64,000 nucleotides of DNA from Winogradskya humida. GTDB lineage: Bacteria > Actinomycetota > Actinomycetes > Mycobacteriales > Micromonosporaceae. The notes beneath the pieces were generated by a model. It ran no database searches. It had not been told where the DNA came from and was given only the letters and a program-made list of their open reading frames with translations. The stretch lies in NCBI RefSeq assembly GCF_016862215.1, contig NZ_BOMN01000021.1:1-64000 (forward strand). Reading direction: 5' to 3'. Positions within the stretch are counted from its first letter, which is position 1, and every line of letters starts with the position of its first letter. Both the position numbers and the translations under genes were made by a program. Positions 7,337 through 15,593 of the stretch are shown piece by piece.

Positions 7337-8191
7337 GTGAGCATCATCGCGCCCGTGCGTCCCACCACGGAGCCGGCGGCCGGTGGCGCTCGCACGGCCC
7401 GGGCGAAGGGCGGCCGCCGGCGGCGGGTGCTGCTGCGGGTCGTCGCGCTGGTCGTGCTGTACGTCCTCTGGGAGATCACCGCCCGGGTGACCCGCAATCC
7501 GGCGTTCATCCCGGCCCCGAGTGCCGTGTGGCACCAGCTGATCGTCACGTCGACCACCCACGACGGTGTCCGCGGGTACAGCGGTCATCTGCTGATCGAG
7601 CATCTCGGGGTGAGCCTGCGCCGCATCCTGATCGGATCGGTGATCGGCGTGGCCGCGGGGCTGGTGCTCGGCGTGGTGATGGGGACCGTCGGCTGGATCC
7701 GGGTCGTCGCCGAGCCGGTCGTGACGTTCGTGCGGGCGCTGCCCCCGCTCGCGTACTTCAGCCTGTTCATCATCTGGTTCGGCATCGACGAGACGCCCAA
7801 GCTGTGGCTGCTGTCGATCGCCGCGCTGCCGCCCGTCGCGGTCGCCACCGCTGCGGCCGTCTACTCCGCGCCGACCGGGCTGGTCGAGGCGGCGCGGGCG
7901 CTGGGCGCGGGGCGCTGGCAGATCGTGCGGGACGTGGTGCTGCCGAACGCGTTGCCGGAGATCTTCACCGGGATCCGGCTCGCCGTCGGGGTCGCGTACT
8001 CCTCGGTGGTCGCCGCCGAGACGATCAACGGTGTGCCCGGGATCGGCGGGCTCATCCGCGACGCGCAGCGCTACTCGCAGACCGACGTCGTGGTGCTGGG
8101 ACTGTTCGCCATCGGCCTCTCCGGCCTGCTCATCGACGCCCTGCTGCGGACGGCCGAGACTCGGCTGATCCCGTGGCGGGGCAGAAGTTAA
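7337..8191 (+). CDS. ssuC: Taurine/sulfonate ABC transporter permease
   Basis: A 284-residue inner-membrane permease of the SsuC/TauC family. After a basic, Pro-rich cytoplasmic start (residues 1-35) come about six hydrophobic segments. The ABC-coupling EAA loop is clear at about 178-203 (EAARALGAG followed by LPNALPEI). GTG at 7337 has AAGGAG 6 nt upstream. It opens an operon in which the binding protein, ATPase, TauD and exporter follow with short gaps or overlaps. The adjacent TauD gene favours taurine or another alkanesulfonate as substrate. The ssu/tau choice cannot be settled from sequence alone. Confidence 0.9.
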   Translation: MSIIAPVRPTTEPAAGGARTARAKGGRRRRVLLRVVALVVLYVLWEITARVTRNPAFIPAPSAVWHQLIVTSTTHDGVRGYSGHLLIEHLGVSLRRILIGSVIGVAAGLVLGVVMGTVGWIRVVAEPVVTFVRALPPLAYFSLFIIWFGIDETPKLWLLSIAALPPVAVATAAAVYSAPTGLVEAARALGAGRWQIVRDVVLPNALPEIFTGIRLAVGVAYSSVVAAETINGVPGIGGLIRDAQRYSQTDVVVLGLFAIGLSGLLIDALLRTAETRLIPWRGRS

Positions 8192-8202
8192 GGAAAATCC
8201 CC

Positions 8203-9237
8203 ATGAGAAGAATGTTGCCCGTCCTCGCTGTTGCAACCGCTCTGTTGCTGGCAAGCGCCGCCTGCGGAAACGGTGCCGCGAGCGGTAATACGAGCCCGGA
8301 CAAGAAGACGATCCGGATCGCGTACCAGGCGTTCCCGAGCGGTGACCTGGTCGTGAAGAACCAGGGGCTGCTGGAGAAGGCGCTGCCGGACTACGAGATC
8401 AAGTGGACCAAGTTCGACTCGGGTGCCAGCATCAACACGGCGTTCGTGGCTAAGAGCCTGGACATCGCCGCCATCGGGTCCAGCCCGGTCGCGCGGGGGC
8501 TCTCGGCGCCGCTGAACATCCCGTACCAGGTCGCGTTCGTGCTCGACGTGGCCGGTGACAACGAGGCGCTGGTGGCCCGTAACGGCTCCGGCGTCACCGA
8601 CGTGGCCGGGCTGCGCGGCAAGAAGGTCGCCACACCGTTCGCGTCGACCGCGCACTACAGCCTGCTCGCCGCGCTGAAGCAGGCCGGGGTCGCGGAGTCC
8701 GAGGTGACGATCGTGGACCTCGAACCGCAGGACATCCTGGCCGCCTGGACGCGCGGTGACCTCGATGCCGCGTACTCGTGGCTGCCCTCGCTCGACGAGT
8801 TGAAGAAGACCGGCAAGGTCCTGATCAGCAGCCGGCAGCTCGCCACCGCGGGCAAGCCGACCCTCGACCTCGGGGTGGTCTCCACGGCGTTCGCGTCGGC
8901 CCACCCGGAGGCCGTCGACGCGTGGCGCAAGGTGGAGGCGCAGGCCCTGGACCTGATCGCCAGCGACCCGGCGGCCGCCGCGAAGTCCGTCGCGCAGGAG
9001 CTCAACCTCACCCCCGCGGACGCGCAGAACCAGCTCAGCCAGGGTGTCTTCCTCAAGCCGGCGGATCTGGCCAGCGACGAGTGGCTCGGTACGGAGGCCA
9101 AGGTCGGCAAGCTCGCCGACAACCTGGTCAGCGCCGCGCAGTTCCTCAAGGAGCAGCAGAAGATCGACGCGGTCCCCGACCTGACCACCGTGCAGAAGTC
9201 CATCTACGTGAAGGGCCTGCCGGATGTCCTCGGCTGA
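8203..9237 (+). CDS. ssuA: Sulfonate/taurine-binding lipoprotein
   Basis: A 344-residue periplasmic-type binding protein anchored by a lipid. The signal peptide ends in the lipobox LASAAC, with Cys21 as the acylated residue, and is followed by a Ser/Asn/Gly-rich linker. The mature part has the TauA/SsuA pattern: IRIAYQAFPSGD near the start, GSSPVARGL around residue 90, and AWTRGDLDAAYSWLPSL around 185. AAGGAAAA at 8190-8197 overlaps the permease stop and sets ATG at 8203. It delivers the sulfonate to the permease outside the membrane. Confidence 0.9.
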   Translation: MRRMLPVLAVATALLLASAACGNGAASGNTSPDKKTIRIAYQAFPSGDLVVKNQGLLEKALPDYEIKWTKFDSGASINTAFVAKSLDIAAIGSSPVARGLSAPLNIPYQVAFVLDVAGDNEALVARNGSGVTDVAGLRGKKVATPFASTAHYSLLAALKQAGVAESEVTIVDLEPQDILAAWTRGDLDAAYSWLPSLDELKKTGKVLISSRQLATAGKPTLDLGVVSTAFASAHPEAVDAWRKVEAQALDLIASDPAAAAKSVAQELNLTPADAQNQLSQGVFLKPADLASDEWLGTEAKVGKLADNLVSAAQFLKEQQKIDAVPDLTTVQKSIYVKGLPDVLG

Positions 9238-9997
9238 CGCGGCGGTAGAACTCGAGAACGTCGAGCATTCCTATGGCGACGTGACCGCGGTCGGGCCGGT
9301 CAGCCTGAGCGTGCCGGCGGGGGAGTTCCTCGTCCTGGTCGGCGCGTCCGGGTGCGGCAAGAGCACGCTGCTGCGGCTCATCGCCGGCTTCGAACAACCG
9401 ACCACGGGTACGGTGCTGACAGGCGGCCACGCCCCGCAACCCGGCCGTGGCGCCGGGCTGGTGTTCCAGCAGCCGCGGCTGTTCCCGTGGAAGACCGTCG
9501 GCGGGAACGTCGCCCTGGCGCTCAGGTACGCGGGCCTGCCCACCGACCGCGTCGACGAGCTGCTCGCCGGCGTCGGCCTGCACGACGTGGCGCACCGGCG
9601 CACCTGGCAGATCTCCGGCGGCCAGCAGCAGCGCGTGGCCATCGCGCGGGCGCTCGCCGTCGACAACCCGTTGCTGCTGCTCGACGAGCCGTTCGCCGCC
9701 CTGGACGCGCTCACCCGCGAGCGGCTGCAGGAGGACCTGCGGCGGGTGAGCGCGCGCACCGGGCGTACCTGTGTATTTGTCACCCACAGTGTTGATGAAG
9801 CGGTCTTCCTCGGCAGTCGCGTGGTGGTTCTCACCGCCCGGCCCGGACAGGTGGCCCTCGACCTGAAGGTCGGGCTGCCCCGGGACGGTCTCGCCCCGGA
9901 CGAGCTCCGCGGCCTGCCCGAATACGCCGCCCTGCGTTCCCAGATCGGCCACGCCGTCCGCGAAGCCGCAACCGTCCCCGAAGGAGCCTCCGCATGA
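9224..9997 (+). CDS. ssuB: Sulfonate/taurine ABC transporter ATPase
   Basis: A 257-residue single ABC domain. Walker A GASGCGKST is near residue 40, followed by the Q-loop VFQQPRLFPWKTV typical of the SsuB/TauB group. Signature ISGGQQQR, Walker B LLLLDEPFAALD and a switch His in FVTHSVDEA complete the site. The start lies 14 nt inside the binding-protein gene, so translation is coupled. It powers import through the permease at 7337. Confidence 0.93.
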   Translation: MSSADAAVELENVEHSYGDVTAVGPVSLSVPAGEFLVLVGASGCGKSTLLRLIAGFEQPTTGTVLTGGHAPQPGRGAGLVFQQPRLFPWKTVGGNVALALRYAGLPTDRVDELLAGVGLHDVAHRRTWQISGGQQQRVAIARALAVDNPLLLLDEPFAALDALTRERLQEDLRRVSARTGRTCVFVTHSVDEAVFLGSRVVVLTARPGQVALDLKVGLPRDGLAPDELRGLPEYAALRSQIGHAVREAATVPEGASA

Positions 9998-10857
9998 CCG
10001 CAGCGATCGTCGATCTCCAGCTCGAACAGCTCGGCCCGCACTTCGGCTCGATAGTGCACGGCGTCGACCTGGCCACCGCCACCGACGAGCAGGTCGCCGC
10101 CGTCCGGGCCGCGCTGGTCGACCGCAAGGTGCTGTTCTTCCGCGACCAGAGCCTCGACGACGACGGCCAGGTGACCCTCGGGCGGCGCATCGGCGAGCTG
10201 ACCGCGTCGCACCCGGTGGTCGGCGGTGTCGACGCGGCCCACCCCGAGGTGTACGCCCTCGACAGCACCGACAACGGCTTCGCCGACGTGTGGCACACCG
10301 ACGTCACGTTCATGCGCCGCCCGCCACTCGGCTCGATCCTGCGTTCCGTCACCCTGCCCCCGAGCGGCGGCGACACGAACTGGGCGGATGCGCAACTGGC
10401 CTACGAGTCGCTGTCGCCGGGCGTGCGCCACCTGGTCGACGGGCTGACCGCCGTGCACGACGGCGCCCGCGAGTTCGGCTACTACCTGGCCCAGCGCCGC
10501 GGCGGTCAGGGCAACGAGTGGGACGGCGAGATCGTCACCCGCCTCGACCCCGTGGAGCATCCGGTGATCCGCGTGCACCCCGAGACCGGCCGCCGGGGCA
10601 TCTTCGTCAACCCGGGCTTCACCTCGCACATCGTCGGCGTCTCCGAGTTCGAGAGCCGCGCGATCCTGGACCTGCTCTACGCCCACCTGACCAAGCCGGA
10701 GCACATCGTCCGGCACCGCTGGCGCCTCGGTGACGTGGCCATGTGGGACAACCGCAGCACCGCGCACTACGCCAACCGCGACTACGGCACCGATCGGCGC
10801 GTCATGCACCGGATCACCCTGCGCGGTGACATCCCGGCAGGACCGGCCCGTGCGTAG
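9994..10857 (+). CDS. tauD: TauD-type Fe(II)/2-oxoglutarate dioxygenase
   Basis: A 287-residue dioxygenase that would hydroxylate taurine (or a related sulfonate) next to sulfur, releasing sulfite and an aldehyde. The facial triad is present: WHTDVTF gives His101 and Asp103, and the distal His is at about 272 in MHRITLRGD, with the 2-oxoglutarate-binding Arg shortly after. Length and the FFRDQ segment near residue 50 match TauD. Start and stop overlap as ATGA with the ATPase gene. With the transporter upstream and an exporter downstream this forms a full uptake-desulfonation-export unit. Confidence 0.92.
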   Translation: MTAAIVDLQLEQLGPHFGSIVHGVDLATATDEQVAAVRAALVDRKVLFFRDQSLDDDGQVTLGRRIGELTASHPVVGGVDAAHPEVYALDSTDNGFADVWHTDVTFMRRPPLGSILRSVTLPPSGGDTNWADAQLAYESLSPGVRHLVDGLTAVHDGAREFGYYLAQRRGGQGNEWDGEIVTRLDPVEHPVIRVHPETGRRGIFVNPGFTSHIVGVSEFESRAILDLLYAHLTKPEHIVRHRWRLGDVAMWDNRSTAHYANRDYGTDRRVMHRITLRGDIPAGPARA

Positions 10858-11764
10858 GCTGCTGCTGCTCGCCCTGGTCGGGTTGGGCGCGCAACTGGTC
10901 GACGGAAGTCTCGGCATGGCGTACGGCGTCACGTCCACGACGCTGCTCCTGGCGATCGGCACCAACCCGGCCGCGGCGTCGGCGACCGTCCACCTGGCGG
11001 AGATCGGCACCACGCTGATGTCCGGTTTCTCGCACTGGCGGTTCGGCAACGTCGACTGGCGGGTGGTGCTCAAGATCGGCCTGCCCGGCGCGGTCGGCGC
11101 GTTCGCGGGGGCGACGTTCCTGTCCGGGCTCGACACGGCGACGGCGGCGCCGCTGATGTCGATCATCCTGCTGGTGCTGGGGCTCTACGTCTTCATCCGG
11201 TTCACGACGCTCGGCCTGCCGAAGGGCAACCTCGGCAAGCCGCTGCGCAAACGGTTCCTGGCGCCGCTCGGCGTCGTGGCCGGGTTCGTCGACGCGACCG
11301 GCGGCGGGGGCTGGGGACCGGTCGGCACCCCGGCGATCCTGGCGAGCGGCCGGCTCGAACCCCGCAAGACCATCGGCTCGATCGACACGAGCGAGTTCCT
11401 GGTCGCGATCGCCGCGAGCATCGGCTTCTTCGTCGGCATCGGCTCCGAGGACATCAACCTGATGTGGGTGCTCGCGCTGCTGCTCGGCGGGGTGATCGCC
11501 GCCCCGGTCGCCGCCTGGCTGGTGCGGCACATCCCGCCCCGGGTGCTCGGCTCGGCGGTCGGCGGCGTCATCATCCTCACCAATGTGCGCACCCTGCTGA
11601 AGAGCGACTGGATCGACGCGCCGGACGGGGTCCGCTACACCGTCTACGCGGTGATCTACGTGGTGTGGGCGGCCGCGCTCGCGTACTCCATCGGCCAGTA
11701 CCGCAAGCACCGCGAGGAGGACCGCGAGGTCATCGAGTCGGCGTCGGTCCAGGAGCGGGCTTAG
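10850..11764 (+). CDS. tauE: TauE/SafE-type sulfite or sulfonate exporter
   Basis: A 304-residue membrane protein of the TauE/SafE (DUF81) family with about eight hydrophobic helices. The conserved halves begin with LVDGSLGMAYG near residue 15 and VDATGGGGWGPV near 145, a duplication typical of the family. GTG at 10850 overlaps the tauD stop by 8 nt. Position suggests it removes excess sulfite made by TauD; a substrate-uptake role is the alternative. The charged C-terminus is probably cytoplasmic. It ends the operon and its stop overlaps that of the convergent gene. Confidence 0.88.
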   Translation: MRRLLLLALVGLGAQLVDGSLGMAYGVTSTTLLLAIGTNPAAASATVHLAEIGTTLMSGFSHWRFGNVDWRVVLKIGLPGAVGAFAGATFLSGLDTATAAPLMSIILLVLGLYVFIRFTTLGLPKGNLGKPLRKRFLAPLGVVAGFVDATGGGGWGPVGTPAILASGRLEPRKTIGSIDTSEFLVAIAASIGFFVGIGSEDINLMWVLALLLGGVIAAPVAAWLVRHIPPRVLGSAVGGVIILTNVRTLLKSDWIDAPDGVRYTVYAVIYVVWAAALAYSIGQYRKHREEDREVIESASVQERA

Positions 11765-12645
11765 AGGTACGTGGCGCGCTCCTCGGGGGAGAGCGGGCGA
11801 AGGGCAGCGCGCAGGGCCACATCCGGGTCGGGGTCGAGCACCCCGCGCAGGGCCGTGGTGAACGCGCCGTAGGTTCCGGGCTCGGCCAGCCAGACGCGCA
11901 CCTGGCGGCCGAGCTCGGACTCCACACGAACAGGGCCACCGGAGGAAAGCGTCTCGGAAAGGCCGGGGGCGTCGGCGATGCCGAGTTTCGCGGCCTGTTC
12001 CCGGAGCAGGGTCAGAGCGAGGTCGCGACCCCCGGCCGGTAGCGGACCTCGCGCCCGCAGCAGATCACCCGGCCGAACGCCGCCGACGAACCACGGCTCC
12101 AGCTGGGCCGACAGCCGCGGCACGGTCAAGGCGTCGGCCGGAACCCGTGCGTTGGTCAGCCGCTGAGCCAGGACCAGGGCCTTCGCCTCGGCATCACGCC
12201 AGGTCTCGTCGTCCTCACCGTCCGGCTCGCGCAGGCCGATCGCCCGGGTGAGGTGCGCGAGCATGTCCGGCTGGGTGCCCCACGTCAGTTCAGGCGACGG
12301 GTACGCCGGATCGAACGCAACCGCGACCGCGCCGTCCAGCGCGTACGTGAATCGCGGGGTGGCCTGGTCGTCCCGCAGCACCGACAGCGCCTCGGTCCCG
12401 CGCGAGACCTCCTCGAGCAGAACATGGTCACCGCCCGCGACGCCGCGCGGCTCGATCACCAGCGCCCATTTCCCCAGCGTGATCGCCGCGGCGCGGTCCT
12501 GGAAGTCCGAGGAGACGGCGATCGTGTCCGGGTAGGCGCCCATCCGGAGCAGCGCGGTGCGCTCGTCGACGGCCTTGATGAACGTCAGGCACCACGCGTT
12601 GCCGAGCGCGGTTACCCGGCTCTGGGCGTACAACAGGTCATCCAC
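11761..12645 (-). CDS. DUF6461-like protein
   Basis: A 294-residue soluble protein. The N-terminal half has the pattern I associate with DUF6461: AWCLTFIKAVDE, a Leu-Arg-Met-Gly-Ala stretch, then WALVIEPRGVAGGD and SRGTEALSVL. This family is common and often multicopy in actinomycetes, with no known activity. The C-terminal half (from about 165) is helical and unrecognised. GTG at 12645 has TAAACT 7 nt upstream. It converges on tauE with overlapping stops and is divergent from the MarR gene. Function not assigned. Confidence 0.65.
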   Translation of the reverse strand: MDDLLYAQSRVTALGNAWCLTFIKAVDERTALLRMGAYPDTIAVSSDFQDRAAAITLGKWALVIEPRGVAGGDHVLLEEVSRGTEALSVLRDDQATPRFTYALDGAVAVAFDPAYPSPELTWGTQPDMLAHLTRAIGLREPDGEDDETWRDAEAKALVLAQRLTNARVPADALTVPRLSAQLEPWFVGGVRPGDLLRARGPLPAGGRDLALTLLREQAAKLGIADAPGLSETLSSGGPVRVESELGRQVRVWLAEPGTYGAFTTALRGVLDPDPDVALRAALRPLSPEERATYL

Positions 12646-12652
12646 GTCCGGA

Positions 12653-12658
12653 AGTTTA
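12653..12658 (-). promoter_or_regulatory. -10-like element of the DUF6461-like gene
   Basis: TAAACT on the minus strand with a 7-nt gap to GTG at 12645, implying a leaderless mRNA. It is part of an AT-rich patch (12652-12690) that also serves the divergent MarR gene. Confidence 0.45.
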
Positions 12659-12689
12659 AATCAGGTCGCGCAATTTATATAAGCGCTGT

Positions 12690-12695
12690 TACTTT
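12690..12695 (+). promoter_or_regulatory. -10-like element of the MarR gene
   Basis: TACTTT with a 6-nt gap to ATG at 12702 and no ribosome site. The AT-rich stretch just upstream, with TTTAAAT at 12655-12661 and ATTTATA at 12673-12679, may hold the MarR operator. Confidence 0.45.
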
Positions 12696-12701
12696 CTCGG
12701 C

Positions 12702-13166
12702 ATGGACCTGCTCGACAGCAACTACTGGTCGCCGGCGCACGCCCTGCTGGGCGAGCTCGACCGGGACATCGCCGCCCTCTACACCGAGGCGGGCATCGAG
12801 GGTGTGCGGACCCGGTTCGTCGGGCCGCTGATCGCGCTCGGCCGCTTCGGCCCGCACACCATCCAGGAGCTGGCCGACCGGCGCGGCGTCACCCACTCGG
12901 CGATGAGCCAGACGGTGGCGGCGATGCGCACGGCCGGGCTCGTGGAGAGCGCGGAGGGCCCCGACGGGCGCACGCGGCGGGTTCAGCTCACGGCGCGGGC
13001 GACGGAGATCGTGCCGTTCATGAACGCGGAGTGGCGTGCCACCGAGGCAACCGTCCGCGCGCTCGACGCCGAGCTGCCGTACCCGCTCACCAAGGTCGTC
13101 GAGGACATCCGCGCCGCCCTGGCCCGCCGCTCGTTCCCGGACCGTCTCCAGGACAACCTGCAGTGA
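12702..13166 (+). CDS. MarR-family transcriptional regulator
   Basis: A 154-residue winged-helix regulator. The DNA-binding region runs from about 45 to 105: TIQELADRRGVTHSAMSQTV is the helix-turn-helix, followed by the wing SAEGPDGRTRRVQLT. Outer helices would form the dimer. Its stop overlaps the GTG start of the MFS exporter, so the pair is one transcription unit. By analogy with other MarR-MFS pairs it probably represses the exporter until a small molecule binds. It appears leaderless. Confidence 0.9.
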   Translation: MDLLDSNYWSPAHALLGELDRDIAALYTEAGIEGVRTRFVGPLIALGRFGPHTIQELADRRGVTHSAMSQTVAAMRTAGLVESAEGPDGRTRRVQLTARATEIVPFMNAEWRATEATVRALDAELPYPLTKVVEDIRAALARRSFPDRLQDNLQ

Positions 13167-14398
13167 ACTCGCTCGTAGACCTGCGGCCGCTGCGTGAGAA
13201 CGTGGCGTTCCGGCGGCTCTGGCTCGGTAGCACGGCGTCGGGCTTCGGCGGCCAGATGGGCAACTTCGCGGTCATCTACTTCGTGTGGCAGAGCACGCAC
13301 AACGCGGCGATGGTGGGGCTCGTCGGGCTCGCGGCGGGCGTACCCATGATCGTGCTGGGCCTGGCCGGAAGTGCCTTCCTGGACCACGTCGACCGGCGGC
13401 TGCTGGCGATCCGCCTCACCTACGCCCGGATCGCGGTCGGCGTCCTCATGACCGCCGTTGCCTTCACCGGCACCGGCGGGGTGCCGGCGATGCTGCTGCT
13501 CACCGCAGCGGCCTCGTGCTGCGGCGCCCTGGCCGCGCCCGCCAAGCGGACCTTCATCCCACGCCTGCTCCAGGGCGACCGCCTCGCCGCGGGACTGGCC
13601 CTCAACCACCTGTCGTTCCAGCTCGCCATGCTGCTCGGCCCGGCCCTGGCCGGCCTGCTCACCGCGGCCACGAGCGTGGGCTGGTGCCTGGCCATCGACA
13701 CCGTCACGTTCGGTGCCTCCATCGTCGGGCTGGCCGGCCTGCCGCGCGGGGTCACTCCCGCCGACGGCAGTCCCGGTCTGAGCGCGGTCAGAAATGGCCT
13801 CAGGTACGCCGTGAGCACCCCCGCCGTCCGCGGCTCCCTGCTCGCCGACCTGGCCGCCACGCTGCTCGCCATGCCGGTAGCGCTGTTCCCCGTCCTCAAC
13901 GCCGAGAAGTTCGGCGACCGTCCCGAGATCCTCGGCCTGTTCACCACCGCGCTCGCGGTCGGCGGCGTCCTGGCGTCGATCCTGTCCGGCACGATCACCC
14001 GCCGTCCCCGCGCCGGCGTGGTGATGCTGATCTGCGGCGCCGTCTGGGCGGCGTCCCTCGGGCTGACGGGCCTGGCAACCGCCCTGCCCGCCGTGCTCGG
14101 CCTCATCGCGCTCGCCGGCGCCGCCGACACGTGGGCGGTGGTGTCCCGGGGGACCGTGGTGCAGACCGCCACGCCGCAGGCGTACCTGGGCCGGATCTCG
14201 GTCCTGGAGAACATCGTCGGTGTCGCCGGCCCCGAGCTCGGCAACCTGCGCGCGGGCCTGGTCGCGTCAGCCACCTCCGGCGGTGCTTCCCTGGTCATCG
14301 GCGGAGCGACGGCCCTCGTGGCGACCGGCCTGATCGCCGTCACGACTCCGGCCCTGCGACGTTTCCGCAGCTCGACGACGGGTAGCCCGGTTACGTAA
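13163..14398 (+). CDS. MFS transporter (drug-efflux type)
   Basis: A 411-residue major-facilitator protein with about twelve hydrophobic segments. The N-terminal NVAFRRLWLGSTASGFGGQM and the loop around DHVDRRLLAIR after helix 2-3 are typical of the MFS_3/enterobactin-exporter-like subgroup. The central cytoplasmic loop holds a charged stretch near residue 200. GTG at 13163 overlaps the MarR stop (GTGA). It is a putative proton-driven exporter of an unknown compound, controlled by the adjacent MarR protein. Confidence 0.88.
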   Translation: MNSLVDLRPLRENVAFRRLWLGSTASGFGGQMGNFAVIYFVWQSTHNAAMVGLVGLAAGVPMIVLGLAGSAFLDHVDRRLLAIRLTYARIAVGVLMTAVAFTGTGGVPAMLLLTAAASCCGALAAPAKRTFIPRLLQGDRLAAGLALNHLSFQLAMLLGPALAGLLTAATSVGWCLAIDTVTFGASIVGLAGLPRGVTPADGSPGLSAVRNGLRYAVSTPAVRGSLLADLAATLLAMPVALFPVLNAEKFGDRPEILGLFTTALAVGGVLASILSGTITRRPRAGVVMLICGAVWAASLGLTGLATALPAVLGLIALAGAADTWAVVSRGTVVQTATPQAYLGRISVLENIVGVAGPELGNLRAGLVASATSGGASLVIGGATALVATGLIAVTTPALRRFRSSTTGSPVT

Positions 14399-14420
14399 CA
14401 ATCGTGGAGGAGGCCGGCTC

Positions 14421-15557
14421 ATGAAGGCCGTTGTTTACCAGGGCCCGCGCAAGGTGGCCGTCAAGGACGTGGCGGAGCCTGCGATCCAGGCACCCACGGA
14501 CGCGATCGTCCGGCTCACGACCACGAACATCTGCGGGTCCGACCTGCACATGTACGAGGGGCGCACCTCGGTGGAGGAGGGCAAGATCCTCGGCCACGAG
14601 AACATGGGCATCGTCGAGGCCGTCGGCGCGGGGACCGACCGGGTCAAGGTCGGCGACCGGGTGTCCGTGCCGTTCAACATCGCCTGCGGCAGCTGCCGTA
14701 ACTGCGAGTCCGGCTGGACCAGCTTCTGCCTGCGGACCAACCCGATCGAGGGGATGGACGGGGCCGCCTACGGGTACGCGAACATGGGCCCCTACGACGG
14801 CGGCCAGGCCGAGCTGCTGCGCGTGCCCTACGCGGACTTCAACCTGCTCGAGCTGCCGCAGGGCACCGAGCACGAGAACGACTTCACCATGCTGTCGGAC
14901 ATCTTCCCGACCGGCTGGCACGGCACCGAGCTCGCCCGGATGCAGCCCGGCGACAAGGTCGTCGTGTTCGGTGCCGGCCCGGTCGGCCTGATGGCGGCGC
15001 ACAGCGCGATGATCCGCGGCGCCGCCGAGGTGTTCGTGGTCGACAAGGCCAAGGACCGCCTCGACCTCGCCGGCAAGATCGGTGCGACACCGGTCGACTT
15101 CTCGAAGGCCGACCCGGCCCAGCAGATCCTCGACGCGACCGGCGGCCGCGGCGCGGACTGCGGCGTCGAAGCGGTCGGATACCAGGCCCACGACGGCACC
15201 GGCCAGGAGCACCCCGAGCTGGTCCTCGACAACCTGGTCAAGTCGGTGCGCTCGACCGGCGGCATCGGCGTGGTCGGTGTCTACGTCCCCGAGGACCCGG
15301 GCGCGACCTCCGACCTGGCCAAGGAGGGCCGCATCGCCTTCCAGTACGGCACGTTCTTCAGCAAAGGCCAGCACATGGGTACGGGCCAGGCGCCGGTCAA
15401 GCGCTACAACCGCCGGCTGCGCGACCTGATCATCGCGGGCCGCGCGCAGCCGTCGTTCCTCGTGTCGCACGAGCTGCCGCTGTCGCAGGCCGCCGAGGGC
15501 TACGAGCGGTTCGACAAGCGTGAGGCCGGCTGGACCAAGGTGCTGCTCAAGCCCTGA
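14421..15557 (+). CDS. Zinc alcohol dehydrogenase, glutathione-independent formaldehyde dehydrogenase-like
   Basis: A 378-residue zinc-dependent medium-chain dehydrogenase. Catalytic zinc ligands: Cys38 in ICGSDLH and His59-Glu60 in GHEN. Structural zinc cysteines are 89, 92, 95 and 103. The Rossmann motif GAGPVGLMAAH is near residue 180. The insert with IEGMDGAAYGYANMGPYDGGQ and the length match the FdhA-type formaldehyde dismutase/dehydrogenase group, which oxidises aldehydes with tightly bound NAD. The strong ribosome site GGAGGAGG sets ATG at 14421. It stands alone between the MFS and kinase genes. Confidence 0.88.
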   Translation: MKAVVYQGPRKVAVKDVAEPAIQAPTDAIVRLTTTNICGSDLHMYEGRTSVEEGKILGHENMGIVEAVGAGTDRVKVGDRVSVPFNIACGSCRNCESGWTSFCLRTNPIEGMDGAAYGYANMGPYDGGQAELLRVPYADFNLLELPQGTEHENDFTMLSDIFPTGWHGTELARMQPGDKVVVFGAGPVGLMAAHSAMIRGAAEVFVVDKAKDRLDLAGKIGATPVDFSKADPAQQILDATGGRGADCGVEAVGYQAHDGTGQEHPELVLDNLVKSVRSTGGIGVVGVYVPEDPGATSDLAKEGRIAFQYGTFFSKGQHMGTGQAPVKRYNRRLRDLIIAGRAQPSFLVSHELPLSQAAEGYERFDKREAGWTKVLLKP

Positions 15558-15593
15558 GGTTGCCTTCGCCGCTTGCGGGGTACATCGAGTTGC